Below, piece after piece: positions 19,301-29,657 of a DNA stretch of 64,000 nucleotides (positions are counted from its first letter, which is position 1; each line of letters begins with the position of its first letter). The stretch lies in NCBI GenBank assembly GCA_013339765.2, contig JABSTR010001703.1, forward strand, positions 1 to 64,000, written 5' to 3'. A program made the position numbers and the translations under genes. The stretch is from Haemaphysalis longicornis. Taxonomy: Eukaryota; Arthropoda; Arachnida; Ixodida; Ixodidae. The notes beneath the pieces are model-generated. The model worked only from the letters and a program-made list of their open reading frames with translations. It made no database searches and was not told where the DNA came from.

Positions 19301-19853
19301 CCACTTCTGGAAGTGAACTCGACATCGGCTTTCTTAAATTATATTTAAGCGTGTCATCCTGCTCTTGCATTGTCTTTAGTTCTTGACTTTTAATTTCACT
19401 CATGGCAACGCCTCTTATCGGGAGCTCATTACTCTTGGTCACACAAAACAGGTTGGGATGGGCCATCGTTTCGGTGCTGGTGGAGCTTGGTAGACTTTCA
19501 CATGTTGCCACAGAGGTCTTTTTGGGATCGGATGAGTAAGGTTGCCAGTTAGGGTCAGGATCGTTAGCCTCTCTGACGCCTGGTATATTCCTTATCACTA
19601 GGTCATAAAGAGGGTCTGGCATGCATTTAGCAACGACTTTTCCTGAGAAGTAGGGCGTATGCACGGTAATATACGCCTCCTCAAGATGGTGAGTGGTCTT
19701 GTCCAGGAAAAGTACACTTGTTGCTTCACCCGTGAGACGCTGTTTCGGGACTAAGTCTCTCCTGACAATAACAGTATTGCTGCCAGAGTCTCGCAGAGCT
19801 GGAATTGGTCTGGCGGCCAGTTCTCCAATTACCACTGGTAAATCATTGGCCAA
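19083..19853 (-). pseudogene. Element C protease plus start of integrase zinc domain
   Basis: This 256-codon frame begins with an aspartic protease whose active site reads ALRDSGSNTVIV (D-S-G in place of D-T-G, which retropepsins tolerate). It continues with LVPKQRLTGEATSV and a C-terminal DLVIRNIPGV block that in other families reads DLVIGNIPG. After about residue 100 comes a spacer, and from about residue 165 an integrase-like segment (QEQDDTLKYNLRKP) whose histidines are frame-shifted. Confidence 0.75.
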
Positions 19854-19975
19854 GAAAAATGTCTTGGTCCGTTACGGAGGGGCCTCAAGGTCTCCGCTCG
19901 CCGGGTCTTTGAGGAAGCCTGGGCTTGAGGAAACCTGTAAGGGAAGCGGACGATGCGTATCAACGGTACACGCGT

Positions 19976-20990
19976 TTACCTTATTATCGGTTCCTTCAAT
20001 CGGCAGTTTACAGCTTTATGGCCGGGCTTCCGACAGTTAAAGCACTGAACTTGCCGTGCGGACGTGCGGCAGTCAGGCGCACGGTGCCCACTCCTATTGC
20101 ATATGAAACATGTCGGAGCTTTTCTGGCAGGCCGTGAGTTCTCGCTCAGACCTGCTTCTTGTTTCCCGTCCTCCCTAGCTCGGCTCAGGTTGTTCATCGC
20201 CTGAGCTTCCAGATACCAGTCGCTTACTTGTGGCTTACTTGTGGCTTTAGCGTTGCGTTCCTTGAGAAATACGACAAGCTTGGAGTGGAAACATTTCAAA
20301 AACTGTTGTGCGATTATTTTGTCGCGGAGTTTTTCAAACGTCTTCGGTACCCCTGATGTTTCTAGCCACCGATCAAAGTAACCTGATAGGTAGATGACAT
20401 TAACTGCGTCCCTGCTTCTCCGTCTTCGGCTTTGGCATTCCTAAACTTCTCGTTTCTCGTTATATCTTTGGGAAGTGAACCTGAGCCGGCAAAGAAGGGC
20501 TAACTTGATTGCTGATAGTCGGGGGAGTCCTCAGGAGTCATCTCTCCGATCACGGTTAACGCTTCGCCCGTCAAGCACATGCTCAGGCCGACTGCCCATT
20601 TGTCCTGAGGCCAGCCTTGCGCAAGTGCAACCTGTTCAAATCGCAGTAGATAGGCATCCAGATCCGTCTCAGCGATCATCAAAGAGGGGGATAAACTTGT
20701 GCGGACTTATCGGCGATAGGGATCCTGAAGCTGCCTGTGATGTCGACGCGGATCCTTCTCCTTGCGGATTACTCCGGGCTTCTTCCTGCAGACTCAGTTT
20801 CAGTAGAAGATTCGCGTGCTCGCGTTCCTGATTCGCCTTGGTTGCCTCACGCTCAGCCGCCCTTTCCTCTCTCAAACGATTCTATTCCGATCTTACAAAC
20901 TCCTGTACTTCTGCGTCTTTTAGTCTGAAGCTGCATTCCGACGGTCATTATTTTCTCAAGCTCCATGCCTAGACTGTATACTCCGCCGAT
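19976..20990 (-). pseudogene. Element C Gag with two CCHC knuckles
   Basis: The minus-strand frame starts just below the 5' LTR. Blocks in order are an N-terminal K-x-MTVGMQLQTK region, the coiled-coil segment REERAAEREATKANQEREHA (20875-20810), a capsid-like block AYLLRFEQVALAQGWPQDKW (near 20650), and two knuckles, CFICNRSGHRAPDC and CFNCRKPGHKAVNC (20130-20000). Spacing and order are those of a Gag that binds element RNA. Frames change at least three times. Confidence 0.8.
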
Positions 20991-20996
20991 CTCGAG

Positions 20997-21691
20997 TAGT
21001 GATGGTATTTTGTGGCTTGGACTCGGGATTAACGTCGCACATACGAGACAGGCGGTTGAGGCGGACGCATAAGATGAAGACTGACATTTATCGAGACGAG
21101 ACGCGCTAACGGTATGACCAGTATGCTACAGCTACAAATAGACTGCTACCTTAAAGTTAATCCTGCAGACACCAAGCTCTGTAAGTGCGTAAAGAAATCA
21201 ACAGTTCATACGTCGGTTTGAAGAGACACCCGTGATAAAACGTCTCACTTGATAGGGTGCACTCAATGATAAGGTGTTAGCCTGTCCCAGTTCGCGGAGA
21301 CTGCCGGTAGATCGGCAGGGGGGACACGATGTCACACAATCGATTCCGGCGATTCAATGCGCGGTCTACAGAGGTAAGGCGCGGATGGCACCGCAGCCTC
21401 GCTAGTTGTCCGGGCGTCCTGACGATGGCCTCGGTGGAGCACGGCTACCGCGTCTTGTAAGTAGCCCTCATAACCGTGTTCTTCCGAATCATCTACTGCC
21501 ACCCAGACACACTGTCCTCTTCTTTCTCTTCCCCTGTCCTTTCTGCTCGGGCTATTCTGCCCGTACCCTATTGGTCACAACTAGGCGTCACATGCCCCAA
21601 CAGGGTGATTGTCCAATTTAAACTGTTGCTCTTCGTCGTTATCGAGGCCATTACCGATGCGCGCACCACCACTGTCCTCTATCTCATGACA
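20997..21691 (-). repeat. Element C 5' LTR (uninterrupted copy)
   Basis: These 695 bases match the two halves 4185-4663 and 16297-16524 when joined at the single CCCT (21465-21468). The inner edge reads TAGTGATGG against TGTGATGG in the other copy. CAGTG follows at 21692-21696. The bases below 20997 should hold the primer-binding site, but I do not recognise the tRNA. Confidence 0.9.
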
Positions 21692-21696
21692 CAGTG

Positions 21697-22195
21697 ACAC
21701 TGTGCCAGTGGTGCTGGAAGATCCGCCGGTCCCGCGGTCGCACTGTCGGCATCGCTCCTGCACAGCTCGCTCTATGGCTGTCGCCTCCTTGATGAAATCC
21801 TTCACTGTACGATGGGGATTCCGTAAGAGGCCATCCAGCAGCTGTTCTTTCACACAATCCTTTAGGTGTCGCAGCTTCTTCGGCTTTGGACATATTGGGG
21901 TCTGCCCCCCGTAATAGGCGAGCCACATCCTCCGCGAACATCGTTACCGTTTCGTTGGCTTTTGAGTTCGGGATTTCAGATGCGCTGCGCGCGGTGTCTG
22001 CGATTTGTGCTGGCAAATGACTCCTGGAGCCGCTGCCGAAATTCGTCCCACGACGACATGCTCACTGCTGGGTTCTCGTACCAGGTCTGGCACCGCCGTG
22101 CAGCGAGTAGTACACATGTCTAAATTTTTGCTGAGGGTTCCAATGGTTAGACGCTACGCTCTCGTGCTTGTGTTTTAATGACACTGAAAAAACCA
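21697..22195 (-). pseudogene. Element D Gag capsid part
   Basis: Above the CAGTG site the minus strand encodes a retrotransposon Gag core in two overlapping frames. Blocks are NPQQKFRHVYYSLHG, SSWDEFRQRLQESFAST, NETVTMFAEDVARLL, CVKEQLLDGLLRNPHRTVKD and AIERAVQERCRQ. This is the pattern of the Retrotrans_gag family. The frame then runs up to the CAGTG junction and resumes in phase at 4179. Upstream, coding is lost near 22195, where LINE sequence with an AAC-repeat tail begins. Confidence 0.75.
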
Positions 22196-22576
22196 AGAGA
22201 AAACGGTGAAAAAGTCTAGCCTAATACGGTCGAGAAACGACAGCCGTTGTTGTTGTTGTTGTTCCTTTGTTTATGGTGCGTACCCACTTGGGGGATTGGC
22301 CACGATCGGGAGCTTTATTGAGGCCCATGCGCCGATTTAATAAACTTTGTTTAGAGTTGCCGTCCGACGGTTTTATTGCGCACTCCGCTATATTGACGTC
22401 CACCGGCGTTTTATGAAAAATGTCCGCGTCTGGCAGCACCTCGCTCTAGATAACACAAAGCTAGGCAACCTATCCTAAACATAAGCTAACCTAACGCATA
22501 CAAAGAAATCATTTAAAACACCAAAACTAACCTAAGGCACAAAAATTACACTCCAAATAAATAATAAAAAAAAAAC

Positions 22577-22660
22577 CTAGGCAAGAGCCGGTGTCGAAAC
22601 CACCGACTCGGGGATCAATGAGCTAAGGCGGATCCTCTACACTACAACGACAGACTCTTT
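22577..22660 (-). repeat. tRNA-like sequence (SINE head or tRNA pseudogene)
   Basis: On the minus strand, TAGTGTAGAGG (22644-22634) is a perfect match to the RNA polymerase III A box. GGTTTCGACACC (22601-22590) resembles the B box with one extra base, about 32 bases downstream. A run of ten T follows (plus-strand A at 22565-22575), which would terminate polymerase III. Acceptor pairing is poor, so it is not a working tRNA gene. Confidence 0.5.
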
Positions 22661-22731
22661 GGGCGGTTGCTAGCCTAGTGTTAAATATTCGAATGTCGTC
22701 GGACGGCCCTCTAGCCATGCCTGCAACGATC

Positions 22732-22758
22732 AGCTAGAGTGCCGTTGGACGGCACTCT
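22732..22758. repeat. 27-bp perfect hairpin
   Basis: CTAGAGTGCCGT and its exact complement flank the 3-base loop TGG. No protein context; it may be part of a repeat with related GTCGGACGGC motifs just upstream. Confidence 0.8.
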
Positions 22759-23180
22759 AGACACCGGCGTTTAGAAACTAAGATTTGGAGAAAAAAAATG
22801 ATGGGGATAATCGCACAAAAAATATACAAATTTCTAGAAAGAGAGGGCGTACTATGCGGCAATTTGCAAGAAAGGGCTCTTCTTTCGTGTGTGTACAGCT
22901 CAAATAAACTGAAGAAGAGCGGCTAACAGGGTAGACGCCTTCTCTTTGAGACGTAGGTGTGAATGGCTGTAATTAAACTCCTGTGTGTGAACCCAAGCGA
23001 AATGGCACCAAAAGAAAGTAAGAACCGTATTGAAAGGTTAATTCGAAGGCGGTGAATTGGCTCTGCGAGGTATTTTCTTCTCATTAGAGAAACCGCGGCA
23101 ATGTAAGAAAAACTGCTCTATGGTTTCGGGTTCACCACTAGGAGCACAACGAACACAGGAGGTAAGAGCAGCGTGGTGCA

Positions 23181-23492
23181 TTAGAAGTTGAGATGTGGAA
23201 CTCTACACCGTAATCTAGTTAAAGTAAACTCGCATTGGTGAGATTCGCAACATCGGGAGGTCGACACATTCGAGGCAGGAGGTGATGACACCCTCCTGCA
23301 TCCTTGCCAGACCCTCCCTGCCGCCACCTTGCCTCCTGTCTCCTTGCCAGTATAGAGCGAAATGTACAGACCAAGCACCAGCGCGCGCGATCCGAAGATG
23401 ACGATTTTAGGTTCTTCTTTGTCGCCGTCAATCATAGTTGCGTATCCAGTTCCCAAAAGTGGCCTTATAAAACACGTGACAATATACAGCAC
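23181..23492 (-). CDS. Unassigned ORF with two hydrophobic segments
   Basis: About 100 codons on the minus strand with two segments that could span a membrane (VLYIVTCFIRPLLGTGYAT and IVIFGSRALVLGLYISLYTG) separated by a short acidic-basic linker. The codons near the start overlap the left arm of the fold-back element at 23481. It could be an exon of a membrane protein, but I see no family match and no convincing splice sites. Confidence 0.2.
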   Translation of the reverse strand: MLYIVTCFIRPLLGTGYATMIDGDKEEPKIVIFGSRALVLGLYISLYTGKETGGKVAAGRVWQGCRRVSSPPASNVSTSRCCESHQCEFTLTRLRCRVPHLNF

Positions 23493-23774
23493 CCCAAAGA
23501 AGAGGAACTCAAGCTGCCCAATAAGAGCTCATAGCATTCCATTTCATTTTGGTAGCTTTTATGTTGAAAAGACGGTTTTGGTTGATATGGCGCTCCAAGT
23601 TTTGGAAACAACTACAACAATAACACTAGGGAATTACTGTACTGATTATTTCCAAACTTGCAGGGCGATATTCATCAAAAACGTCTTTTCAACCTGAAGG
23701 TTACCAAAACGAGACGGAATGCTATGATCTTTTATTAGCAGCTTGCGTTTCTCTCCCCTTGGGGTGCTGTATAT
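23481..23774. mobile_element. Fold-back element (MITE-like) with arms of about 128 bp
   Basis: The left arm, 23481-23608, and the right arm, 23647-23774, are inverted copies at roughly 75-80% identity around a 38-base centre. Exact blocks shared between arms include AATATACAGCACCCCAA, TCATAGCATTCC, TTTTGGTA and GTTGAAAAGACG. There is no coding capacity. I could not fix the ends, because similarity fades gradually outward and no clean target duplication is visible. Confidence 0.7.
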
Positions 23775-23779
23775 TGTTG

Positions 23780-25310
23780 AAGTGAATGGGGTAGAAGGTG
23801 AAAGTGGTCGGACCTACGTTGTCAATTGCTATACGTCCGCGATAAATGTGGCTCACTTGCTATGTATTGAAAGCTTGCTGATGCTCAGTCCATCTTACTG
23901 CAAAACTCAGAACAATTCAACAGCGCGTTCTGCCCAGGTTTGTACCCATATTGATGTAAATACATACAACCATCGCAACTGCTGTGCTCTTTCACTGCAT
24001 TGGGGTGGTTCTTTCCTGAACTTTTAAATTTTTATCTGACTTCCCACACACAACTGCGCACAATATGGCTCCTCACGACTATTTTTCACTATAATTGCTC
24101 TTGCCATTATCCAGGCACATAAAAGTTATAATGCCATTTTGCACAGACATAATGCGGTGTGATTACTATATGTTGTGCGGGCAAATTGTTTTGCAGTGGG
24201 AAGCGCAAAACCTGCTTTTTATAGAGTCCAGTGTTCGCTCTGGCTGTGGAAAGCATCTGGATTTGTGTTCCTCGCTTGCGCACGACCCAAACCGCTTAAG
24301 TAGTTGAATGGGAACCCCCCTCCCCAACCCGGAGATTTTCATTCACTTGAAAAGACAGTGTTCTAGGAAGTCAATCCGGCTACTTTGAAAATCGAAACTC
24401 ACGTCCAAGGCCCATTTCGCATGGTTTTTTTCATTATTCCGGCTGGTTGAACTGTGCACAGAAGCGTAACGTGTGTTCAAAACAAATACCACAACTGTTT
24501 AGGCGTTGTCGAGGACAGTAGAGCTAATTGTATCTATCAATAAAATAGGGCTCCTTATGTGAAAGCCTTTTTGGTTACCAAGGCGCAAGTGTTCTTCTTT
24601 CGCACGTTCTCCAGAGAAATTTCCACAGTAAAAGGAATTAATTTTCAAACATCGGAGTCATAAACGCTAGCCGATATCTCCACTTTTATGTATGGCATTT
24701 CTGTATGCCCGCAACTTCCAAAGAGTAATTCTTGGAGATAAAATTCCTTGTAGGTTAGAGCTAACTTACCTTGTTTCTTTTTATGCTTAAAATATGTGCT
24801 TTGTCTAACTATGCTGTATTGCATTGCTTACCTGTTGTGTTATATTGGTCAGTGTTTAACAGTGTTGCGGGTTGTTACCCATAACAACTGGCGTTACTTT
24901 TATAGCCTTGCTACAATCTGTGCTCTGCAATAAATATCTCTACATTGTGATGTGTCTCTGTTATGTGGGTGAAACAATAAGCACTCAACGGAACCACTAC
25001 TGTTACTTCGCCTGCAGCAGTAGTTGACACTGCAATGTAACTTATTTTAAGGAATGAATTTTTTCCTCTGAAAATCTTCTGGTGAACGAGCACAGGACGA
25101 TATATTAAAACATTCTATCATATGTATAATAGCGTCCGATTACCGTGCCGATGACCGTAGCCATGAAGAGAACATTTTAACTATTAAAACTTCCTGCGCA
25201 CAGAACCGAAACCGGAAGTTTGGGGTTAGTGTTTCCACCAGTCATTTTGTGCGCTACAGTACGTTCGGCCACTGGGCTTTATGGGGTGACCTTTTTTGTG
25301 AATCTTTCTT
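23780..25310. other. No recognisable gene
   Basis: About 1.5 kb of moderately AT-rich sequence with only short open frames. I see no protein motif, terminal repeat or RNA gene in it. Confidence 0.5.
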
Positions 25311-25477
25311 TCTGTGTCAAGGGGCGAGAAATCGCAACATTCAAAAATGGCATCTCAGGCCGCGCTACCACGCCAGCTGCCTACAATTCGTAAATTGATA
25401 GTTATTTCAACCGCGGAGCTATTTTTGGTGGCCGTAGGTTCGGTGTGGCAGAAAAAATATACCAAGAAAATGCCGAG

Positions 25478-25622
25478 CGCTCGTGAGCGCGTGCCTGGCG
25501 GCGACCACCGAGCGTCCCCGGCACGCGGAGGAACTTTAGCACTAATAAACTGGAAAAAAAATCGGAGGAGCGAGACAATGCCGAGCATTCGTGACCGCTT
25601 GCCTCGCGGCGACCACGAGTAC
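25478..25622 (+). repeat. Diverged tandem copy of a GC-rich unit
   Basis: AATGCCGAGCGCTCGTGAGC at 25478 and AATGCCGAGCATTCGTGACC at 25578 start two roughly 45-base units that both end in GGCGACCACxGAG. They are separated by about 55 bases. Confidence 0.6.
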
Positions 25623-26591
25623 CCCACTCGCGCAAACACGAGTACCCCACGGCAACACTTTCTCTGAATGAGCGAGACACATCCTCGTGTCGTCGTGCGC
25701 ATGCGCTCAATACCGCAGAAGAGACCTAGCACGCGGCAGCGTCTCAAAGACACCCTGCATGGGAGAGGTCACCACTGCTGGCGCATTCTCTAGAAAACTA
25801 CGCCTCCGTATAAACACCTTGACCCAGGAGACTCAAACGTATGCTGATGAACTTGTTTGCTCCAACTGGTGGAAATCTCTGTGATGAGCTTAACCCGCCA
25901 ATGCACACTAAATGTGCTTGGTGCCTCGTCCGTGTCCTTATTAACCCCTACTCTACCCATCTCTCGTATCCTGCTCAACAGTGGGGCTTCTCTTACAGAA
26001 ATCGCTAATGATCTGCCACTCCTCCATGTACCTGCCAGTTCAGCTAACCCACCATCGGCTCTTCGAATTCACGCATTTTCACCATATCCTCTGGATGCCC
26101 TCTTTACGTTGACCGAACTACTCAATGCTCTGGACCGTCTACGACGAGATACCGCATCGGGTGAGGATGGTATGTAATATAAGCTCCTCCAAAACTTCCC
26201 ACATGAGGGTATTCAAGATCTGCTCGGCCGTTTCAATAGCATATGTCAGAATGGCCGAATTCGAGAAACTTGGAAATATGCAAAAATTGTTCTTCCTAAA
26301 TTTGGTAAAGCCCCATTTGCCGACCAACCTAGCCCCATCTCGCTTACCTGGTGTGTCGGGAAGCCACTCGAGCGTATGGCTCTCACTCATTCTGAGTGGC
26401 ATCTCACACATCACGCTCCTTTGCCTGCCGTCCAGACTGGCTTCCAAGCCAACCGCACCACCAAAGAAACCCTACTCCGCCTCAAAGAAAATGTGTGCAA
26501 AATTTCGTCCTCAGCCACATAGCAGGCTATTGCAGCCCTAGACTCAGAAAAGGCCCTCGATCGCGTTGCTCATGCCCCCATTCTCAAAACA

Positions 26592-27338
26592 TTGGTATCA
26601 ACGGGGTTCCGTCGCTGCATGTACAATTACATTCGTGATTTCCTCTCGAACCGCACTGCCGCCTATTTGATTCCCGGCTCACAGGCTACCCCTTTCTATC
26701 TCATATCAGGGACCCCTCAGGGTTCTATGCTCTCCCCAATCTTTTTAACCCTCGCCCTGTCATCGCTGCCTCCGCGACTAGCCAGGATCCCCGGCCTCAA
26801 GCATTTCATCTACGCGTATCACATTACCCTTTCGGTGGACTCCGGTAGTCCAGCACATATCGAGAAAAACTTACAATTAGCCTGCGACACGATTCTCGAC
26901 CATGAATCTACCATCGGGCTTAACATATCTGCCTCTGAATCTGGTCTTTTAGCGGTGTCTAACCGACGAGGCCCTGACCCGGATCACTCTTTCATACAGC
27001 TATCGATTGGCGCGGCCTCCATACCACAAGTGAATTCACTAAACACTTTAGGCCTCACCCTTACACGCAATGGATCTGCTGCTCCTCAGCTACAAATCCT
27101 CCACCCCCACATCTTTCAGGTATCTCATCTCCTCAAGCCCGTTTCTAACCGCACACAAGTCCTCAAACAGCCTCATCTTCTCCGTATTGTGGACTCTTTC
27201 GCGACACCTCCCTTCCTCTACACTGCGCCCTATCTCCACCTCTCACTTGCCCAGACAAACCACCTTGAAGGAGCCCTCCGGGCCCTGTACCGTTTGGCAC
27301 TGGGATACCTCACTAGGCCGCCACACAATGCATCTTAG
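26592..27338 (+). pseudogene. LINE reverse transcriptase fragment lacking the catalytic aspartates
   Basis: This 248-codon frame is the longest open piece of the LINE at 25770-28525. It spans RT fingers to thumb. TPQGSMLSPIFLTLALSSLP is the nucleotide-binding block. The palm motif that should read YADD reads YAYH, so both metal-binding aspartates are gone. The start is arbitrary, since translation would have begun far upstream. Confidence 0.8.
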
Positions 27339-28481
27339 CCCTAGGCACCCACAACACCCTCTAGGAACGGATCGCTTCTCACCTCCAGGCTCAGCTCGAG
27401 CGCTAAAAGCTCTCGGCTTCAGGTAGGACGATTCCCACCCTCTTAAACTAACCATCAGACAGTCGTCCCCCAAACCCTGCTGAACATCCTCTCTGGTCCT
27501 TCTTCCCAAACCTAGTTATTGAGCGTATTCCTCACCACATGCATCCTGCTCACAACGTCGTTCGCAGGCAATAACGCACAAAAGCATTAACAGGCGCATT
27601 ATTTGCTTTAAGGCAATCTACTTCACGGACGCCAGTTTCGACTCCACTTCTAGAGATGGTGCTATCGCCTTCCATAGCCCTACCCGATCCGTAGACTCCA
27701 TTGTCCCCTTTAAAAACGCCGCAACTTCTACAACCCTGCAAGAATTCTCCATAGCCGCCGCCGTCGAATACGCTGTCGAAGTCGAACCCCCTGCCACCCC
27801 AATTTTTGTGTTTAGTGACTCGCAGGAGGTGCAACGAAATATTTCTCAATACACCACACACCCTCATTCCTCTGACATCCTAAACTGCGCCCTTCGCACC
27901 CATCCTCCCCGCAAGATAACGCTGGTATGGGTCCCCGGTCACGCCAACTTGGAAGGCAATGCTCAAGCACACGAGCTTACCAGAGTACTCTCCCCGGGTC
28001 CGTCCATGTGTTCGCCAATTGTGTACCACTCTGGGACTCAAACGATTTCACATCAGGCTCGCCGATAGCATCTCTGCGCGCTACTCCCAAGCAGGCAATG
28101 TTTCCCGGTCTCCCACCTCATCCTCTACCGTGAAGCCGCATCTGTGATGAGGAAAGCACGAGCCTCCATCCCGTATCCGCTACATACATGGCATCCTCTC
28201 TCCTCCCACTTGCCCTACACGCTACTGCCCACCCTACCCATCAGTATGACACCTTTACTGGGAGTGCTAGCCTCCAGACCTACCACCACACCTGCGTTCC
28301 CGCATCGCTTCCTGGGAGGACTGGTTGAGCGCGGGTCCTGGCGTGGATGTCAATCGAGGGAAGAACTTTTGGCGGCCCACTGCCTTCGCTTTGCTGCGGT
28401 TTGTCTGGAAGTTCTACGGACCAGCCGTCTCCCAATGAAGAGACTGGCACGACGGCCCTGACTAGGGCTATTTAGAGAATA

Positions 28482-28483
28482 AA

Positions 28484-28523
<40 letters not shown>

Positions 28524-28525
28524 GA
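28482..28525 (+). repeat. CT microsatellite forming a LINE 3' tail
   Basis: An AATAAAGTT signal is followed by about 20 CT units. Tails of the same type close the LINE pieces at 15.5 and 42.55 kb, which suggests a shared 3' end recognised by the RT. Confidence 0.9.
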
Positions 28526-29657
28526 AGCCATTATTCATAACTGAAAACATGGCTACGTGTGTGCCACTCTTTCCTGGGACGACTTGCACAACCCCCCGAG
28601 AGCTGCCTCGAGTCTAGGACGAAGAGCTAGAGGAAGTGTACAATGCTGAGTACGACTGTGCATCCACCACTAGTCGCGAAGAAGACGATGAACTTGTCGA
28701 TGCATATGGCGACGATTCTTGCTTCATTTCTTACGTTCTTTTCACGCCTGTCCTGCCTATCTTTCACTTATTCATTAGTGTTGAGTTTATAGTTTGTGTG
28801 TCCTATCTGCTGCTGCACCTCATTTTCTGGCAGAGTACTTGTAATCTTTTTTATTCCCGTTTATACACTGCTTTTTCCGTTATTTATTCACTTTATTTCT
28901 TCTAATCCAAAGTCCAGTTTTTCCTTTTCTCTCAGTTAGCGCCTTTTTCCTGGCCAATCCCCCTGAGTGGGTATGACCATTCTTTTGGCACCAACCGACG
29001 AACCAACTAGAACCTCAACTATGCAAATAAACAAGGAATCTGAAACTTAACTCTGTGTCCAGCAATGCTCACACTACAACAGCTTCGCCATTCAAGTCCT
29101 GCGCGTGACGGCAAGCTCCCCTGAAAGTTTTCCTTTAGCGTTTTTTTTTTTTTTCTATACCACGCGTATTGCATCAAATCCATGCCTTCAAACACCAACT
29201 TCCGCAAAAAATTGCCCGTTCTCTCCGACGGTATTCAGTCATCCCCCTTGAGAAAGGCACCCACACGTTTGCACTGGCTCGTATTTCATTCTCATTACAC
29301 GTTTGCTGACCAGGTCAGGCTAGAGGCCTCGTGCAGTGCAGCCTTACGGATGCCATCTTTATTCTTTTTTGGTGTCTTACTGGATCACGGTTTGTTGCGG
29401 CTTATCGAAATATTGCGCCTGCAAGTTTCTTAATTTTTATTACTATTCTTCTGTGCTATAAAATTATTGCTAAAATATTAGAACTACTATAACTTATAAT
29501 TAAAACTTATAAATACTTATAAACCTATAAATAAAATTATTAATAAAACTTATGAATACTTAAACAAAAGGGGAAGGTGGAACTTTCCCTATGACTCAAG
29601 ATTTAATGTATCTCTGTATACAGTGGTAACTCGAATAGAAGCCCAGCCCACAGCTCT
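28526..29657. other. LINE tail motif and AT-rich sequence, no gene
   Basis: A short open frame at 28636-28725 encodes an acidic peptide that I do not recognise. GGCCAATCCCCCTGAGTGGG at 28949 repeats the 3' motif of the LINE at 22.2-23.2 kb in the opposite direction, so another LINE or SINE tail ends near 29000. At 29455-29560 a CTTATAAA-type unit recurs irregularly in AT-rich sequence. Confidence 0.5.

Larger units (their letters stand above)
4185..21691 (-). mobile_element. LTR retrotransposon C, Gmr1-like domain order, carrying nested elements A and B
   Basis: Two copies of a roughly 700-bp LTR bound this element. The 5' copy is contiguous at 20997-21691. The 3' copy is split into 4185-4663 and 16297-16524 by element A. 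Without A the element is about 5.9 kb. On the minus strand the order is LTR, gag (20.99-19.98 kb), protease (19.85-19.55 kb), integrase (19.3-18.2 kb), RT (18.1-17.1 kb), RNase H (17.0-16.63 kb), LTR. Standard Ty3/gypsy elements have integrase last; integrase before RT is the arrangement of Gmr1-type elements. All ORFs are broken, so the copy is inactive. Confidence 0.85.
1..22195 (-). mobile_element. Ty3/gypsy retrotransposon D (outermost host of the nest, incomplete)
   Basis: Element D is present in pieces on the minus strand: gag capsid at 22195-21697, gag C-terminus at 4179-3500, protease and linker at 3480-2481, and RT into the RNase H region at 794-1, where it leaves the window. The two gag pieces are separated by element C, whose ends carry the same 5-bp sequence CAGTG, and the gag reading frame continues from one side to the other. 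A second insertion, element E, sits inside RT. No LTR of D is visible: the 5' end is lost in LINE debris beyond 22.2 kb and the 3' end lies outside the window. D carries stops and frameshifts and is surely inactive. Confidence 0.85.
22218..23175 (-). mobile_element. 3' part of a non-LTR retrotransposon (LINE), decayed
   Basis: At 23170-23050 the minus strand encodes CVRCAPSGEPETIEQFFLHC, the C-x2-C...H...C cluster found near the C-terminus of LINE ORF2. The following 3' region ends with an AATAAA signal near 22310, a GGCCAATCCCCCAAGTGGGT motif at about 22298-22279 and a short AAC-repeat tail (22246-22262). The insertion cut into element D Gag. The GGCCAATCCCC motif recurs in the opposite direction at 28946, so the tail belongs to a dispersed family. 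Other insertions may lie inside this interval. Confidence 0.55.
25770..28525 (+). mobile_element. RNase H-bearing LINE (I-like), 5'-truncated and decayed
   Basis: Coding blocks on the plus strand appear in order. There is a pre-RT segment (TQETQTYADELVCSNWWKSL at 25815). RT follows: LLNALDRLRRDTASGEDG, KYAKIVLPKFGKAP, AVQTGFQANRTTKETLL, FYLISGTPQGSMLSPI. The catalytic box has decayed to IYAYHITL. RNase H follows from about 27620: FTDASFDSTSRDGAIAF, FVFSDSQEVQRN, TLVWVPGHANLEGNAQAHEL. The 3' end has AATAAAG followed by a CT repeat (28482-28525). Stops and frameshifts are frequent. No endonuclease domain is visible, which fits 5' truncation. Confidence 0.85.

Noticed and set aside
22440..22545. 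CCTAA/CTAACC motifs suggesting a telomere-like repeat
   Set aside because: Only a few irregular copies are present and they are not in tandem, so they do not form a TTAGG array.
23181..23774. A host membrane-protein gene overlapping the fold-back element
   Set aside because: The hydrophobic ORF partly derives from the fold-back arm, lacks convincing splice sites and has no recognisable family; kept only as a low-confidence ORF.
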